Shown here in pieces: positions 1 through 9,008 of a stretch of DNA of 64,000 bases. The stretch's first letter is position 1. Each line of letters opens with the position of its first letter. The notes below the pieces were generated by a model. The model did not search any database, had not been told where the DNA came from, and saw nothing but the letters and a program-made list of their open reading frames with translations. The DNA lies in NCBI RefSeq assembly GCF_016916835.1, contig NZ_JAFFIX010000008.1:186001-250000 (forward strand), given 5' to 3'. Source of the stretch: Actinacidiphila bryophytorum (GTDB taxonomy: Bacteria > Actinomycetota > Actinomycetes > Streptomycetales > Streptomycetaceae). A program made the position numbers and the translations under genes.

Positions 1-15
1 ACAACACGGCCTAGG
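1..15. repeat. End of a MITE-like palindromic element (mostly outside the window)
   Basis: The first 15 bases are identical to the right terminus of the palindromic element at 45288-45470 (ACAACACGGCCTAGG). The rest of this copy would lie before the window. The CCTAGG end supplies the TAG stop of the adjacent minus-strand gene. The match is short, so identity as a second copy is an inference. Confidence 0.5.
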
Positions 16-2047
16 GCGCCGCGCCGATGGGGACGGCCATGGCGGCGGCTTCTGCCGCCTGCGGCTCCACACCGGGGTCCGGGCGGAGCTGGTCGAGCAG
101 GACCAGGGCGACGGCCGCGACGGCGAGGTAGGCCAGCAGGACGGCGAGGGCCTGGGTGGTGCCGTGGCCGTGGAAGTAGATGGTGTGGTGGAGCAGGACG
201 TAGCCGTTGCGCGGCGGCAGGTAGGGGCCGATGTCGCGCCAGAAGGCGGGCAGGTAGGGCACGCCGTTGGCGCCGCCGTTGGAGGGGTTGCCGAAGAGGA
301 TGACCAGGACGACGGTCAGCAGGGTGCCGGCCGAGCCGATGAGTTTCTGCAGGACGGCCGCCACGAAGGCGACGACGGCGACGATCAGTGAGCAGATGGG
401 CCAGACGATCCAGAAGCTGCTGCGGGGGTAGCCGTCCAGCCACAGGCACACCACCAGGTCCACGACCAGGCCGGCCAGCACCGCGAACGCGGCGAGTGCG
501 GCGGCCCGCCAGCGCCCTCCCGCCCGCCCGGTCGCGGCCATCAGCAGGGCGGCGCTCATGTATCCGCCGATGAGCAGCGGCACGAGCATCAGCGACTGGA
601 CCACCCCGAAGGGGTCCTTCTTCGCGAGCTTGACCGGCGCGTACGGCCGTACGGCAAGCGGCTGGTGCACGGCCGCGGCGGCCCGCTTGAACTGGACGGC
701 GATGTCGAGCGGGGCGAGGTCGCTGATGCTGGGGACGACGATCAGGGTGCTCGCGGCCGGCGCGGGGGCGGGGATCAGGGCGCCCCAGATCTCGGTGCGG
801 TCGATGGCGTCCTTGACGGCCGATTCGTCGCGGTAGTGGTGGACCTTGAGGGAGAAGGTCTTCTGCGCGGCGGTCAGGACCGGGGACGGCCCGGTGACGC
901 CGAAGGGCATGTCGGTGGCGGCGGGCGAGTGTGCGGCGCTGGTGTAGTTGACCGCGAACAGGCACTGCATCAGGGCGCACAGGGCCAGCGCGACGAGGAT
1001 CGGCAGCCCGCGCCTGCCGGGCCGGGCGGGGGCCGGCGCGGACGTGTCCCGGCGCGCGGAGGCCGCCCGGGCGGGGCGGATACGGCCCATGTACCCGATG
1101 ACGGCCACGCCGGCGAAGGCGTAGAGGAAGAGCACCGTGAGCGGGGTGGAGATGTCGTTGCCGTCGAAGTAGAGGACGTTGCGGATCAGGTGGACCGCGT
1201 TCTGCGGTGGGAACAGGACGCCGATGTTGCGCCAGTAGACCGGCAGCAGGTACGGACCGCTGCTGCCGGCGCCGGCCCCGCCGACGACGATGAAGGCGAC
1301 CGCGACGAGCAGGGTGCCGAACTTGCCCACCAGGGACTGGACGGCCGCGGCGGACAGCACCACCGCGGTGGTGACCAGTGCGAAGCACGGCAGGAGCGGC
1401 CAGAAGTGGCTGGTGGCGTAGGCGCCGAGCCCCGGCCCCGCGATCAGGTCGGTCAGCAGGGCGCCGACGACGGCGTACCCGGTCAGGATCAGCGCGCGCC
1501 ACGGCGCCGCCGCGGTGCCACCGGCCGCCTTGAAGACCAGGACGGCGGCGAGGTATCCGCCGATGAGCAGCGGCAGCAGCAACAAGCCCACCACCGCTCC
1601 GACGCGGTCGCCCGACGGCAGCGGCTTGACGGTCTCGACGGTGACCGGGCGCTGCAGCACCTTGGCTGCCGCGGTGAAGGCGCCCTCGATCTCGATCTGC
1701 CCGAAGAAGCTCTGCGCGGGGACCACGATCAGCGTGTCACGGGTGCGGCCGCTGACGTAGCCGCCGTAGAGCCTGCCGTCGCCGATCGCCCCGCGCAGGG
1801 CGGTCTCGCTGCGGTAGCCGTGCGGTTGGAGCGACACCTTCGAGGCCACCGCGGCCACGACCCTGGACGGCGGCCCCGCCACCCCGAAGAGCATGTTCCG
1901 CGGCACCAGCAGTTGCAGCGCGCTGACGAGGCACAGCGCGAAGAGGACCTGGACGATCAGGACGGTCACCAGCGCGACGACACCCTTGCGCACCGGGCTG
2001 GGAGCGTCCGCCACCGCCCCCTCCACGTCCGCCGCCTGCTCGGCCAA
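11..2047 (-). CDS. Internally duplicated multi-pass membrane protein (YhgE/ABC-2-permease-like layout)
   Basis: This is a 678-residue integral membrane protein built as two homologous halves of about 320 residues. Each half has one N-terminal membrane segment, an extracytoplasmic domain of roughly 100 residues (opening with FGVAGP or FGVTGP and ending TLIVVP), then four to five membrane segments containing LLPLLIGGY or LVPLLIGGY. Each half also has a matching late loop (YWRNIG...PPQN or FWRDIG...PPRN). The layout resembles YhgE/Pip-type ABC-2-like membrane proteins, but no ATPase is adjacent, so the transported substrate, if any, is unknown. I chose the TTG at 2047 because GGAGG lies seven bases upstream; the frame stays open for another 52 codons. 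It is divergent from the AraC-type gene. The TAG stop lies inside the repeat terminus at the window edge. Confidence 0.75.
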   Translation of the reverse strand: MAEQAADVEGAVADAPSPVRKGVVALVTVLIVQVLFALCLVSALQLLVPRNMLFGVAGPPSRVVAAVASKVSLQPHGYRSETALRGAIGDGRLYGGYVSGRTRDTLIVVPAQSFFGQIEIEGAFTAAAKVLQRPVTVETVKPLPSGDRVGAVVGLLLLPLLIGGYLAAVLVFKAAGGTAAAPWRALILTGYAVVGALLTDLIAGPGLGAYATSHFWPLLPCFALVTTAVVLSAAAVQSLVGKFGTLLVAVAFIVVGGAGAGSSGPYLLPVYWRNIGVLFPPQNAVHLIRNVLYFDGNDISTPLTVLFLYAFAGVAVIGYMGRIRPARAASARRDTSAPAPARPGRRGLPILVALALCALMQCLFAVNYTSAAHSPAATDMPFGVTGPSPVLTAAQKTFSLKVHHYRDESAVKDAIDRTEIWGALIPAPAPAASTLIVVPSISDLAPLDIAVQFKRAAAAVHQPLAVRPYAPVKLAKKDPFGVVQSLMLVPLLIGGYMSAALLMAATGRAGGRWRAAALAAFAVLAGLVVDLVVCLWLDGYPRSSFWIVWPICSLIVAVVAFVAAVLQKLIGSAGTLLTVVLVILFGNPSNGGANGVPYLPAFWRDIGPYLPPRNGYVLLHHTIYFHGHGTTQALAVLLAYLAVAAVALVLLDQLRPDPGVEPQAAEAAAMAVPIGAAP

Positions 2048-2237
2048 GGTGCCACCTCCACTCCGAACCGGACGGGCCCGGCCACGCTGCCGCCGCGCAC
2101 GGGCTGTCCCGGGCGCGACGCCCGCCATGGTAGGCAACCCGCCCCCTGCCGACGGCCGCCCCGGGCGCCGGCCGCGGAGCCCTTCACCCGGACGGCCGCG
2201 CATGGTCGCACCCGCTGGGGTCTTCCAGCATGGCCGG

Positions 2238-3077
2238 GTGAGCCGAGAGGCCGAGGAACTGAACCGGCGCCTGCTCCGCGCCCGGGACGCGATGGACCGC
2301 GCCTATGCCGGTCCGCTGGACGTGCGTGCCGTCGCGGCCGTGGCCCACATCTCCCCGGCGCACTTCAGCCGCTGCTTCCGCACCGTCTTCGGTGAGACCC
2401 CGCACAGCTACCTGCAGCGGCGCAGGGTGGAGCGCTCGATGTTCCTGCTCATGGAGACCGACCGCAGCGTCACCGAGATCTGCTGCGACGTGGGCTTCAC
2501 GAGCCTGGGCACGTTCAGCCGGACCTTCCGGAGGATCGTCGGACAGTCCCCTTCCGGCTACCGCGAGGGCACTGCCGGGCGCCGCGGGCCGGGCGGCGGG
2601 GTGCATGATGGCGGGATGCTGATTCGGATCGAGGGGTCGGGGCTGCCGGGCCGGGAGTGCGGGCCGTCGCCGGACTCCCCGCAGGGGTACCGCGACATCC
2701 ACGTCGGTGTGCAGCGCCGCGGACGGCCCGGCGAACTGCTCGGGCTCCACCCGGGGGACGCGGCCTCGGCGGCATGGGAACTGGAGGCCACGGCCTCGCC
2801 CGTCGAGGGCGGCTGGGACGTACGGGGGCCGTACGTGCAGGGGCCGCCCGGCGGCCGGTTCGTCTACCTGGCGTGGGGGACGGTCGACGCGGACGGCGCC
2901 TTCACGATGTTCCGCCGCGCGAAGCTGCTGTTCGACGGCGTCGGGGCCGACGTCCTCGCGGCGGCGGTCGCCGACGGTGTGCTGGTCGGACGGCTGGGGC
3001 TGTCCGACGCGAAGGGTCACCCGCTGTGCGCCGCCGTCCGCCCGCCGGCGGTGACGTGGTCGGCGTCCCGGGCCTGA
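2238..3077 (+). CDS. AraC-type HTH regulator fused to a DUF5990-like domain
   Basis: The predicted protein has 279 residues. Residues 1-110 form an AraC-type DNA-binding domain with both HTH motifs (DVRAVAAVAHISPAHFSRCF and VTEICCDVGFTSLGTFSRTF). A linker leads at Met127 (position 2616) into a domain that begins MLIRIEGSGLPGR, contains DIHVGVQRRGRPGELL, and resembles DUF5990 proteins. No stop separates the two parts. In relatives these parts are, as far as I recall, usually adjacent genes, so this is either a true fusion or a read-through frame with a second start at 2616. No N-terminal sensor domain is present. The GTG at 2238 is preferred because the HTH homology begins there; an in-frame ATG lies at 2202. 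Neither has a good ribosome site. Confidence 0.65.
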   Translation: MSREAEELNRRLLRARDAMDRAYAGPLDVRAVAAVAHISPAHFSRCFRTVFGETPHSYLQRRRVERSMFLLMETDRSVTEICCDVGFTSLGTFSRTFRRIVGQSPSGYREGTAGRRGPGGGVHDGGMLIRIEGSGLPGRECGPSPDSPQGYRDIHVGVQRRGRPGELLGLHPGDAASAAWELEATASPVEGGWDVRGPYVQGPPGGRFVYLAWGTVDADGAFTMFRRAKLLFDGVGADVLAAAVADGVLVGRLGLSDAKGHPLCAAVRPPAVTWSASRA

Positions 3078-3136
3078 CCGGAAGGTGGCAGGGGGCCGCC
3101 TCGTCGGCGTCCGGGGCCGATGAGAGGCTGGCGGCC

Positions 3137-5428
3137 ATGGGCGAGGAGTTGGTGGACGGACTGCGGCAGTTGCGCGACCTGACCGGGCGCAGCCTGCGGG
3201 AGCTGGCCCGTGAGGTGAACGGCAGCAGCTCGTCGCTGTCACGGTACTTCTCCGGCCAGTCCGTTCCGCCCTGGCCGACGGTCGTGGCGCTGTGCAGGGC
3301 GGCGGGCCGCGATCCCCGGCCGATGCGGGGAATGTGGGAGCGCGCTCGGAGCGGGTCGCGGGCGAGCGCGCCGGTTGCGGCGCCGGTGCGCAACGACCTG
3401 CCGCATGACATCGCCGCCTTCACCGGGCGCCGCCAGGAGCTGGCCGGACTCCTCGCCGCCGCAAGGGAGTCCGCGACCGTCGCCGTCGACGGCATGGGCG
3501 GGGTGGGCAAGTCCGCCCTGGCCGTGCATGCCGCGCACCTGTTGACCGCCGACTTCCCCGACGGGCAGATCTACCTTGACCTGCACGGCTTCACCCCGGG
3601 AAGGGAACCGCTCGAACCTGCCGAGGCGTTGCGGGTGCTTGTGACCGCGCTCGGGCTGCCGCCCGGCCGGGTCCCCGAGGGGACCGCCGAACGCGCCGCA
3701 CTGTGGCGGTCCGAGCTGGCGGCCAGGCGCGTGGTCGTCGTGCTGGACAACGCCGCCGACGCCGGTCAGGTCCGCGAGCTGCTGCCCGGCGCCGGCCGCA
3801 GCTTCACGGTGATCACCAGCCGCCGCAGGATGGTGGAACTGCACGGCGTGCTGCCCGTGTCGCTGGACGTGCTGCCGGACGACGAGGCGGCTGACCTGTT
3901 CGTCACCTCGGCGGGCGGTGCCCGGCCCGGTGACGTCGGCGAGGTCCTGCGCCGTTGCGGGAACCTTCCGCTGGCCATCCGGGTGGCCGCCGCTCGGCTG
4001 CGGCACCGGCCGGCCTGGACGCTCGACACCCTCCTGGAGCGGCTGCGCGAGGGCGAGTTGGCCGTCCCGGACGTCTTCGAGATGTCGCTGCGCCAGCTGG
4101 ATCCCGCCCAGCGGAGGATGTTCCGGCTGCTGGGGCTGGTTCCGGGGGACGACATCGACGCCTACGGCGCCGCCGCGCTGGCCGTGATCCCGCTGGGCGA
4201 CGCCCGCTCACTGCTGGAGGACCTGGTGGACGTCCACCTGGTCCGGGAACCGGCGGCCGGCCGCTACCGGATGCACGACCTGCTGCGGCAGGCTGCCCGC
4301 ACCGACGCCGACCGTGCCGAGGAGGCAGACCCCGTGTCGGTGACCGCCCGGTTGGGCGACTACTACCTGAGCGGCATGCTGGCCGCCAAGGCACTGACCG
4401 AGACCCTCATCCCGCTGCCGGTCGCGGTGGCGCACCGGCCTCCAGCGCTTCCCCGCTTCTCCGGCTACGACCAGGCCGTCCGATGGATGGACGCCGAATG
4501 GGGGAACCTCACCGCGACGTTCTGGCGCGCCGTCGAGCTGCGTGTCGATGCACCGGCGGTCGGCCTCGCGCAGCTCAGCACGATCTCCAACGCGCGCCGC
4601 GGAGGCGTGGTCCAGCACCGGCGGGAACTCGAACGCAGCATGCCCGCTGCCCTCAGGCTCGGTGACCGCCGCACACTCGCCTCGCACCGCTACCTGCTGG
4701 GCGTCACGCTCATGCGGCTGGGCCGGCTGGAGGAGTCGGCGACCGAGCTGCGTTCGGCTCATCTGCTCATGGCCGAAGAGGGCGACACCGTCGGCGAGGT
4801 CCTGGCCCTCCACCAGCTGGCGGAGAGCAGGGTGTACGCCGGCGACGCCGAGGACGCGGTCGGACTCCTCCACCGGGCGGCGGCGCTCGTGCCGACCGAT
4901 CACGCCGCCCTCCGTGTCCGGGTGAGCGGCGGCCTCGGACAGGCCCTGGTGCATCTGGGGCGCTACGACGAGGCTCGCGAGGCCGTCGCGGAGGTGCCTG
5001 AGGCGGCGCGGGGACTGGATCTGCAGACCGAGCGCATGTGCCTGGACGTCCTCGGCTGGGCGGCGCTGGGCCAAGGGGACGCCGAGGCCGCCCTGGACTT
5101 CGCCGAGCGGTCCACCCGGATCAGCCGGACGACCCGCCACGCCGTCTTCGCGGCGGTGAGCCTGACCGATGTCGCGGTCGCCCTGCGGCGTCTCGGCCGC
5201 GCCGAGGAGGCGACGCCCGCCCATGCCGAAGCGGTGGAGATCCTCGAACGGACCGGTGAGCCGCACTGGTTGGCGCGGAGCCTGCTCGCGTACGCGGAGA
5301 GCTGCCTGGCCGGGGGCGACCGGGACGCCGCCGCCCGGCACTTCCGGGCGGCCACGGAGCTGGCGTCGGCGCACGCCCTCGACTACCTGCTGCCGAGCGC
5401 GCGTTCGGGCCTGATCCAGGCGTCCTGA
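3137..5428 (+). CDS. XRE-family regulator with NB-ARC ATPase and TPR repeats
   Basis: This 763-residue STAND-type protein has an N-terminal XRE helix-turn-helix at about residues 5-70 (SLRELAREVNGSSSSLSRYF). It is followed by an NB-ARC nucleotide-binding domain with a Walker A at about residue 117 (GMGGVGKSALAV), a Walker B-like strand near 198 (RVVVVLDNAAD) and a TSRRRM sensor motif. The C-terminal third is helical and reads as tetratricopeptide repeats. The order is that of AfsR/SARP-like and XRE-NB-ARC-TPR regulators of Streptomyces, but there is no OmpR-type SARP domain. The ATG at 3137 follows GAGAGG; the frame is open much further upstream, but that part overlaps the previous gene. Its target genes cannot be inferred from context. 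Confidence 0.85.
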   Translation: MGEELVDGLRQLRDLTGRSLRELAREVNGSSSSLSRYFSGQSVPPWPTVVALCRAAGRDPRPMRGMWERARSGSRASAPVAAPVRNDLPHDIAAFTGRRQELAGLLAAARESATVAVDGMGGVGKSALAVHAAHLLTADFPDGQIYLDLHGFTPGREPLEPAEALRVLVTALGLPPGRVPEGTAERAALWRSELAARRVVVVLDNAADAGQVRELLPGAGRSFTVITSRRRMVELHGVLPVSLDVLPDDEAADLFVTSAGGARPGDVGEVLRRCGNLPLAIRVAAARLRHRPAWTLDTLLERLREGELAVPDVFEMSLRQLDPAQRRMFRLLGLVPGDDIDAYGAAALAVIPLGDARSLLEDLVDVHLVREPAAGRYRMHDLLRQAARTDADRAEEADPVSVTARLGDYYLSGMLAAKALTETLIPLPVAVAHRPPALPRFSGYDQAVRWMDAEWGNLTATFWRAVELRVDAPAVGLAQLSTISNARRGGVVQHRRELERSMPAALRLGDRRTLASHRYLLGVTLMRLGRLEESATELRSAHLLMAEEGDTVGEVLALHQLAESRVYAGDAEDAVGLLHRAAALVPTDHAALRVRVSGGLGQALVHLGRYDEAREAVAEVPEAARGLDLQTERMCLDVLGWAALGQGDAEAALDFAERSTRISRTTRHAVFAAVSLTDVAVALRRLGRAEEATPAHAEAVEILERTGEPHWLARSLLAYAESCLAGGDRDAAARHFRAATELASAHALDYLLPSARSGLIQAS

Positions 5429-5451
5429 GTCCCGTCCTGAGCGCGATGCGG

Positions 5452-5475
5452 GTGTCCCGTCCCGTCCCGGGACAC
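5452..5475 (+). terminator. Hairpin after the NB-ARC gene
   Basis: An eight-base perfect inverted repeat (GTGTCCCG / CGGGACAC) with an eight-base loop lies 24 bases after the stop. There is no T-run, as is common for GC-rich actinomycete terminators. Confidence 0.4.
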
Positions 5476-5598
5476 TCACGCAGGCGCCTTCCGCTCGTGG
5501 GACGTCGCAGGTCAGCACCTTCATGGCGGAGCTTCCCGCGTCCCGGACCGCACGGCGCCGGATGTCCGGGACCTGGCGCCGAGCCCAAGCTCTTCCCC

Positions 5599-6420
5599 AT
5601 GGACACAACACCCTCGCTGCTCACCGAAGCTCCCGCTCCCGCAGCCGCCGAGCCCTGGTCCGGCATGGTGCCGGTGGACGACACGGCGCTGGCCGCCACC
5701 GACACCGGCGGCGCCGGCACTCCGGTGGTCTACCTGAACGGCCAGTTCGCCACCCAGGGCTACTGGCGCCGGGTCACGGCCGAACTCGGCGCGGACTGGC
5801 GGCACATCACCTACGACGAGCGGGCTCGCGGCCGGAAGTCCAGGCGCTCGGCGGACTACTCCTTCGAGGCGTCGGTCCGCGACGTCCACGCCGTGCTCGA
5901 CGCCCGGGGCGTGGAACGGGCGGTCGTCGTGGGCTGGTCCTACGGCGCGTTCGTCGCCGCCCACTTCGCCGAGCGGAACCCGGGCCGCACCGCGGGCGTG
6001 GTCATGGTCGAGGGCGCGCAGCCGTACGACTGGCTGGACGAGGCGATGGAGCGGCGGATCCGCACGATGTTCGGCCGCCTGGGGTACGTCCTGCCGCTGC
6101 TGCGTCCGACGGGCCTGACCCCCAGGATGACCGGCCGCCAGATGGCGGAGTGCAACATCGAGCTCGGCAGGCTGGCTCGCGCCGCGGTACTGGGACCGGT
6201 ACTGGACCGCATCACGGTCCCGGCGCGGTATGTGGTGGCGTCGGGGACGTCCCTGGGAAGCAAGGGGGACGAGCAGGAGCGGATCCGCGCCGGCCTGACC
6301 GCGGTGACCGAACGCAACCCCCACATCAAGATCAGCGCGAAGGTCGCCAGCAACCATGGCGCGATCCTGAAGAAGGACTTCGCGGCCGTCGCCGACGCGG
6401 TACGCGACGTCCGTGCCTGA
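5599..6420 (+). CDS. Alpha/beta-fold hydrolase
   Basis: This 273-residue cytoplasmic hydrolase shows the oxyanion region VVYLNGQF, a nucleophile elbow GWSYGA with the catalytic Ser, the Asp/Arg-rich loop YDERARGRKS and a late NHGA His. No lid insertion and no signal peptide are visible. The substrate is unknown; similar proteins are annotated as haloperoxidase-like or esterase-like hydrolases. The ATG at 5599 is the natural start, although its ribosome site is weak and the frame is open back to 5446. It is probably monocistronic, between two hairpins. Confidence 0.8.
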   Translation: MDTTPSLLTEAPAPAAAEPWSGMVPVDDTALAATDTGGAGTPVVYLNGQFATQGYWRRVTAELGADWRHITYDERARGRKSRRSADYSFEASVRDVHAVLDARGVERAVVVGWSYGAFVAAHFAERNPGRTAGVVMVEGAQPYDWLDEAMERRIRTMFGRLGYVLPLLRPTGLTPRMTGRQMAECNIELGRLARAAVLGPVLDRITVPARYVVASGTSLGSKGDEQERIRAGLTAVTERNPHIKISAKVASNHGAILKKDFAAVADAVRDVRA

Positions 6421-6510
6421 GCGGCCGACACGGGTCGAACCTGACCCCTCACTCCCCCGGACGTGAGTGACCCGGCACCGGGCAGGGTCCGCGCGCAGCC
6501 GGAGTGCGGC

Positions 6511-6569
6511 GCAGGGCCTCCTGGTGCTCGGGGGGCTTCGGCGTTCCCGAGCCGAGCAGGAGGCCCTGC
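6511..6569. terminator. Strong bidirectional hairpin between convergent genes
   Basis: Arms GCAGGGCCTCCTG...CTCGG (6511-6531) and CCGAGCAGGAGGCCCTGC (6552-6569) pair over about 18 bases with a three-base bulge. It lies between the convergent hydrolase and GH44 genes. Confidence 0.7.
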
Positions 6570-6635
6570 CTTCGTGCCTGCGCTGATCCAGGTCAGCTGG
6601 GGTTTCTTCAGGTCCGCCGGTGCGGCGAGGGGTTG

Positions 6636-9008
6636 TCAGCGTGCTGCGTCGGGCGGTGGTGCATGGCCGGTGGCCGGGGTGAGGGTCGGCGGGGCGGTGG
6701 CGCAGGGGGTGCCGTTGAGGGTGAAGGCGCCCGGCGTGGCGTTGGTCCCGGTGTAGGAGCCGTTGAAGCCGATCGTGGTGGAGGCGCCGGTGGGCAGGGC
6801 GGCGTTCCATCCGGCGTCCGTGACGGTGACCGCGGTTCCGGTCTGCGACCAGGTGCCGTTCCAGCCCTGGACGACCTTCTGGTTGCCGGTGAAGGTGAAG
6901 CCGAGGTGCCAGCCGTTGACCTGGGCCGCGTGGTTGGTGACGGTGACGTTCGCGGTGAAGCCGCTGCCCCAGTCACTGCTGACCTGGTAGGCGGCGGTGC
7001 AGCCGTCGGCGGGGGCTTGGCCGGTGGTGACCTGGAGCGGGGCCGAGGGCGGCGAGCTGCGGCCTGCGGTGTCTGTTGCCACGACGCGGAAGGTGTAGGC
7101 GGTGGCCGGGCTCAGGCCGGTGACGGTGGCGGTGGTCGCCGGAGACGTGACGGTGGCCAGCGGCGCGGTGGTGGCGGGGTCGCCGGCGTAGACGCGGTAG
7201 CCGGCCAGCGGCGAGGTCCCGGGCGTGGCGGCCGGCCAGGTCAGGGTGACGCGGTCGGGGCCGATGGCCGAGGCGGCCGGGGTGCCGGGGGCCGAGGGCG
7301 GCGTGACCTGGGTGGAGCCGGCGGGGATGACGTATTCCGTGATGGAGTAGGCCGGGAAGGTGCCGGTGAAGGAGCCGCCGCCGAGCGGCTGGTCGGCCGC
7401 GTGCTCGATCGCGGTGGGGTCGGCCTGGCCGTAGCGGTAGACCTGCGCCGCCGCCGGGATTTCGCTTCCGGCGGTCAGGGACACCGGGGCGGCCAGGTCG
7501 TCGGTGGTCTTGTTGACGACCATGACCGTGGTGGCGTGGTCGGTGCTGCGTTCGGCCGCGTAGACCGAGAGCTTGTCCTGGTCGGCGCTGGCGGCATGGA
7601 CTGCGGTGTCGCCGAAGGTACCGCCGTTGCCGTCGTAGTTCAGGTACATGCGGAAGGCGAAGGCCCCGGGGTCGGTCGCGGCGGGCGGTGACCACAACGT
7701 GGCCAGGTCCAGCCCCTCCCGTCCGAAGATGCCCAGCACGTCGGCCTCGGCCAGGCCGCCGTCGACGTGGTCCAGTGCGCCCCAGTTGTACTCCGAGATC
7801 GCGAGCTTGGTGCCCGGGTAGTTCTGGTCGACCAGCGAGCGCATCCGCGGTATGAACTGGATCGGCTGGTTGATCCAGCTCTCGTCGACGTACGAGGGGT
7901 CCCACAGCTGCCGGGTCGAGCGCAGCCGGAGGGCCTGGGTCGCAGCGTCGTCGGCGCTGCCGGACACGCCGGACTGCTGCGGGTAGATGTGTTCGTCGAA
8001 GTAGTCCAGGATGCGGCGGCCGTGTTCCTGGTCGTAGGCCTTCATCTGCTGCAGGTACCAGGGCGCGAACTCCACGCCGCCGTGCGCGGCCCGGTCGGGG
8101 GGGTTCGACCAGCAACTGCCGCCTTGCTCGCTGCACACCTGCTGGTCCCGGCCGGAGTAGATGAGGGAGTTGAAGCCCCAGCCGACCGGGCCGAGGGTCT
8201 GTGCGGCGGGGTCGGCGTCCTTGACGGCAGCAGCGGTGGTGTACGTGCTGTCGCGCAACTCGTCGTAGTCCGCCCCTGCCGGGTGCACGTCGCGGTGCGT
8301 GCTCTGCCACAGGTCCGGCTCGTTGTCCAGGTCGTAGAAGCGCACCCCGCCGCTGTCCGCGTTCCCGTAGGTGCGGTCGAGGTACTGCACCCAGCCCTTG
8401 ACGAAGTCAGGACCGGCGGGGGTGCTGGTCTCCGCCGGGTCGTTGCCCGTGATCAGGGTTCCGTCGGTCCTCGTGCCGTTGCCGCAGTCCGGGCGCCACT
8501 GCGCGTCGCTGCCCTGCTGGGGGCCGTACTCGGCGATGCTGAACCCGCAGCCGTCGTCGCGGCCGGCCGCCGTCCAGCCGATCATCGGCACGGTCATCAG
8601 GGTGTCGCTGCCGGCCGCCCGGTTCTGCTCGACGAACTTGTCGGCTTGCGACCCGTCCGGCAGGGCCGAGGTGTCGTTGTTGTAGTGCAGGTCCTCGAAG
8701 TACCAGTCGGAACCGGCGTTGTAGGCGTCGTTCGTGTAGTTGTAGCGAGTGGTGGCGTTGCCGCCCCAGCGGCCCAACGGCAGACGCAAGTCCTTGGCCA
8801 GCGCCTGGTCGGGGAAGTTCATGCCGTAGATGTGGGGGTCGATGGCATGGCGGCCGGTGGTGGTGTCCACCGTGATCGCCGGGCCCGCCGCGGCGTCGGC
8901 CGCCCGCACCGGTTGCCCGTGGCCGGTTCCGGCGGCCTGCGCCGTCCCGGCGCCGGCCAGCAGCACTGCGACCGCCGCAAGAGCGGCAGCCCTGTGTGTC
9001 GTATGCAT
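6636..9008 (-). CDS. Secreted GH44 endo-glucanase/xyloglucanase with Fn3 and CBM2
   Basis: This 790-residue secreted enzyme cleaves beta-1,4-glucan backbones; GH44 members act on cellulose, mixed-linkage glucan and xyloglucan. It has a signal peptide of about 25 residues ending AQA, the GH44 opening IYGMNFPDQ, the acid/base Glu230 in DLDNEPDLW and the nucleophile Glu406 in ISEYNWG. An all-beta domain (about 470-555), a fibronectin type III domain (about 560-665) and a C-terminal family 2 carbohydrate-binding module (about 675-775, flanked by cysteines) follow. The start has AAGAAGGAG eight bases upstream. A CebR-type box lies 170 bp upstream, which suggests induction by cello-oligosaccharides. 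It is the first plausible backbone-cutting enzyme of the locus. Confidence 0.9.
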   Translation of the reverse strand: MHTTHRAAALAAVAVLLAGAGTAQAAGTGHGQPVRAADAAAGPAITVDTTTGRHAIDPHIYGMNFPDQALAKDLRLPLGRWGGNATTRYNYTNDAYNAGSDWYFEDLHYNNDTSALPDGSQADKFVEQNRAAGSDTLMTVPMIGWTAAGRDDGCGFSIAEYGPQQGSDAQWRPDCGNGTRTDGTLITGNDPAETSTPAGPDFVKGWVQYLDRTYGNADSGGVRFYDLDNEPDLWQSTHRDVHPAGADYDELRDSTYTTAAAVKDADPAAQTLGPVGWGFNSLIYSGRDQQVCSEQGGSCWSNPPDRAAHGGVEFAPWYLQQMKAYDQEHGRRILDYFDEHIYPQQSGVSGSADDAATQALRLRSTRQLWDPSYVDESWINQPIQFIPRMRSLVDQNYPGTKLAISEYNWGALDHVDGGLAEADVLGIFGREGLDLATLWSPPAATDPGAFAFRMYLNYDGNGGTFGDTAVHAASADQDKLSVYAAERSTDHATTVMVVNKTTDDLAAPVSLTAGSEIPAAAQVYRYGQADPTAIEHAADQPLGGGSFTGTFPAYSITEYVIPAGSTQVTPPSAPGTPAASAIGPDRVTLTWPAATPGTSPLAGYRVYAGDPATTAPLATVTSPATTATVTGLSPATAYTFRVVATDTAGRSSPPSAPLQVTTGQAPADGCTAAYQVSSDWGSGFTANVTVTNHAAQVNGWHLGFTFTGNQKVVQGWNGTWSQTGTAVTVTDAGWNAALPTGASTTIGFNGSYTGTNATPGAFTLNGTPCATAPPTLTPATGHAPPPDAAR

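Noticed and set aside
665..2395. Long open frames on the strand opposite real genes (also 12530-14053, 15546-17696, 17383-19635, 42054-44627, 55077-58877)
   Set aside because: They are Arg/Gly/Pro-rich shadows caused by very high GC. None has a recognisable domain, and each lies over a gene with intact catalytic motifs.
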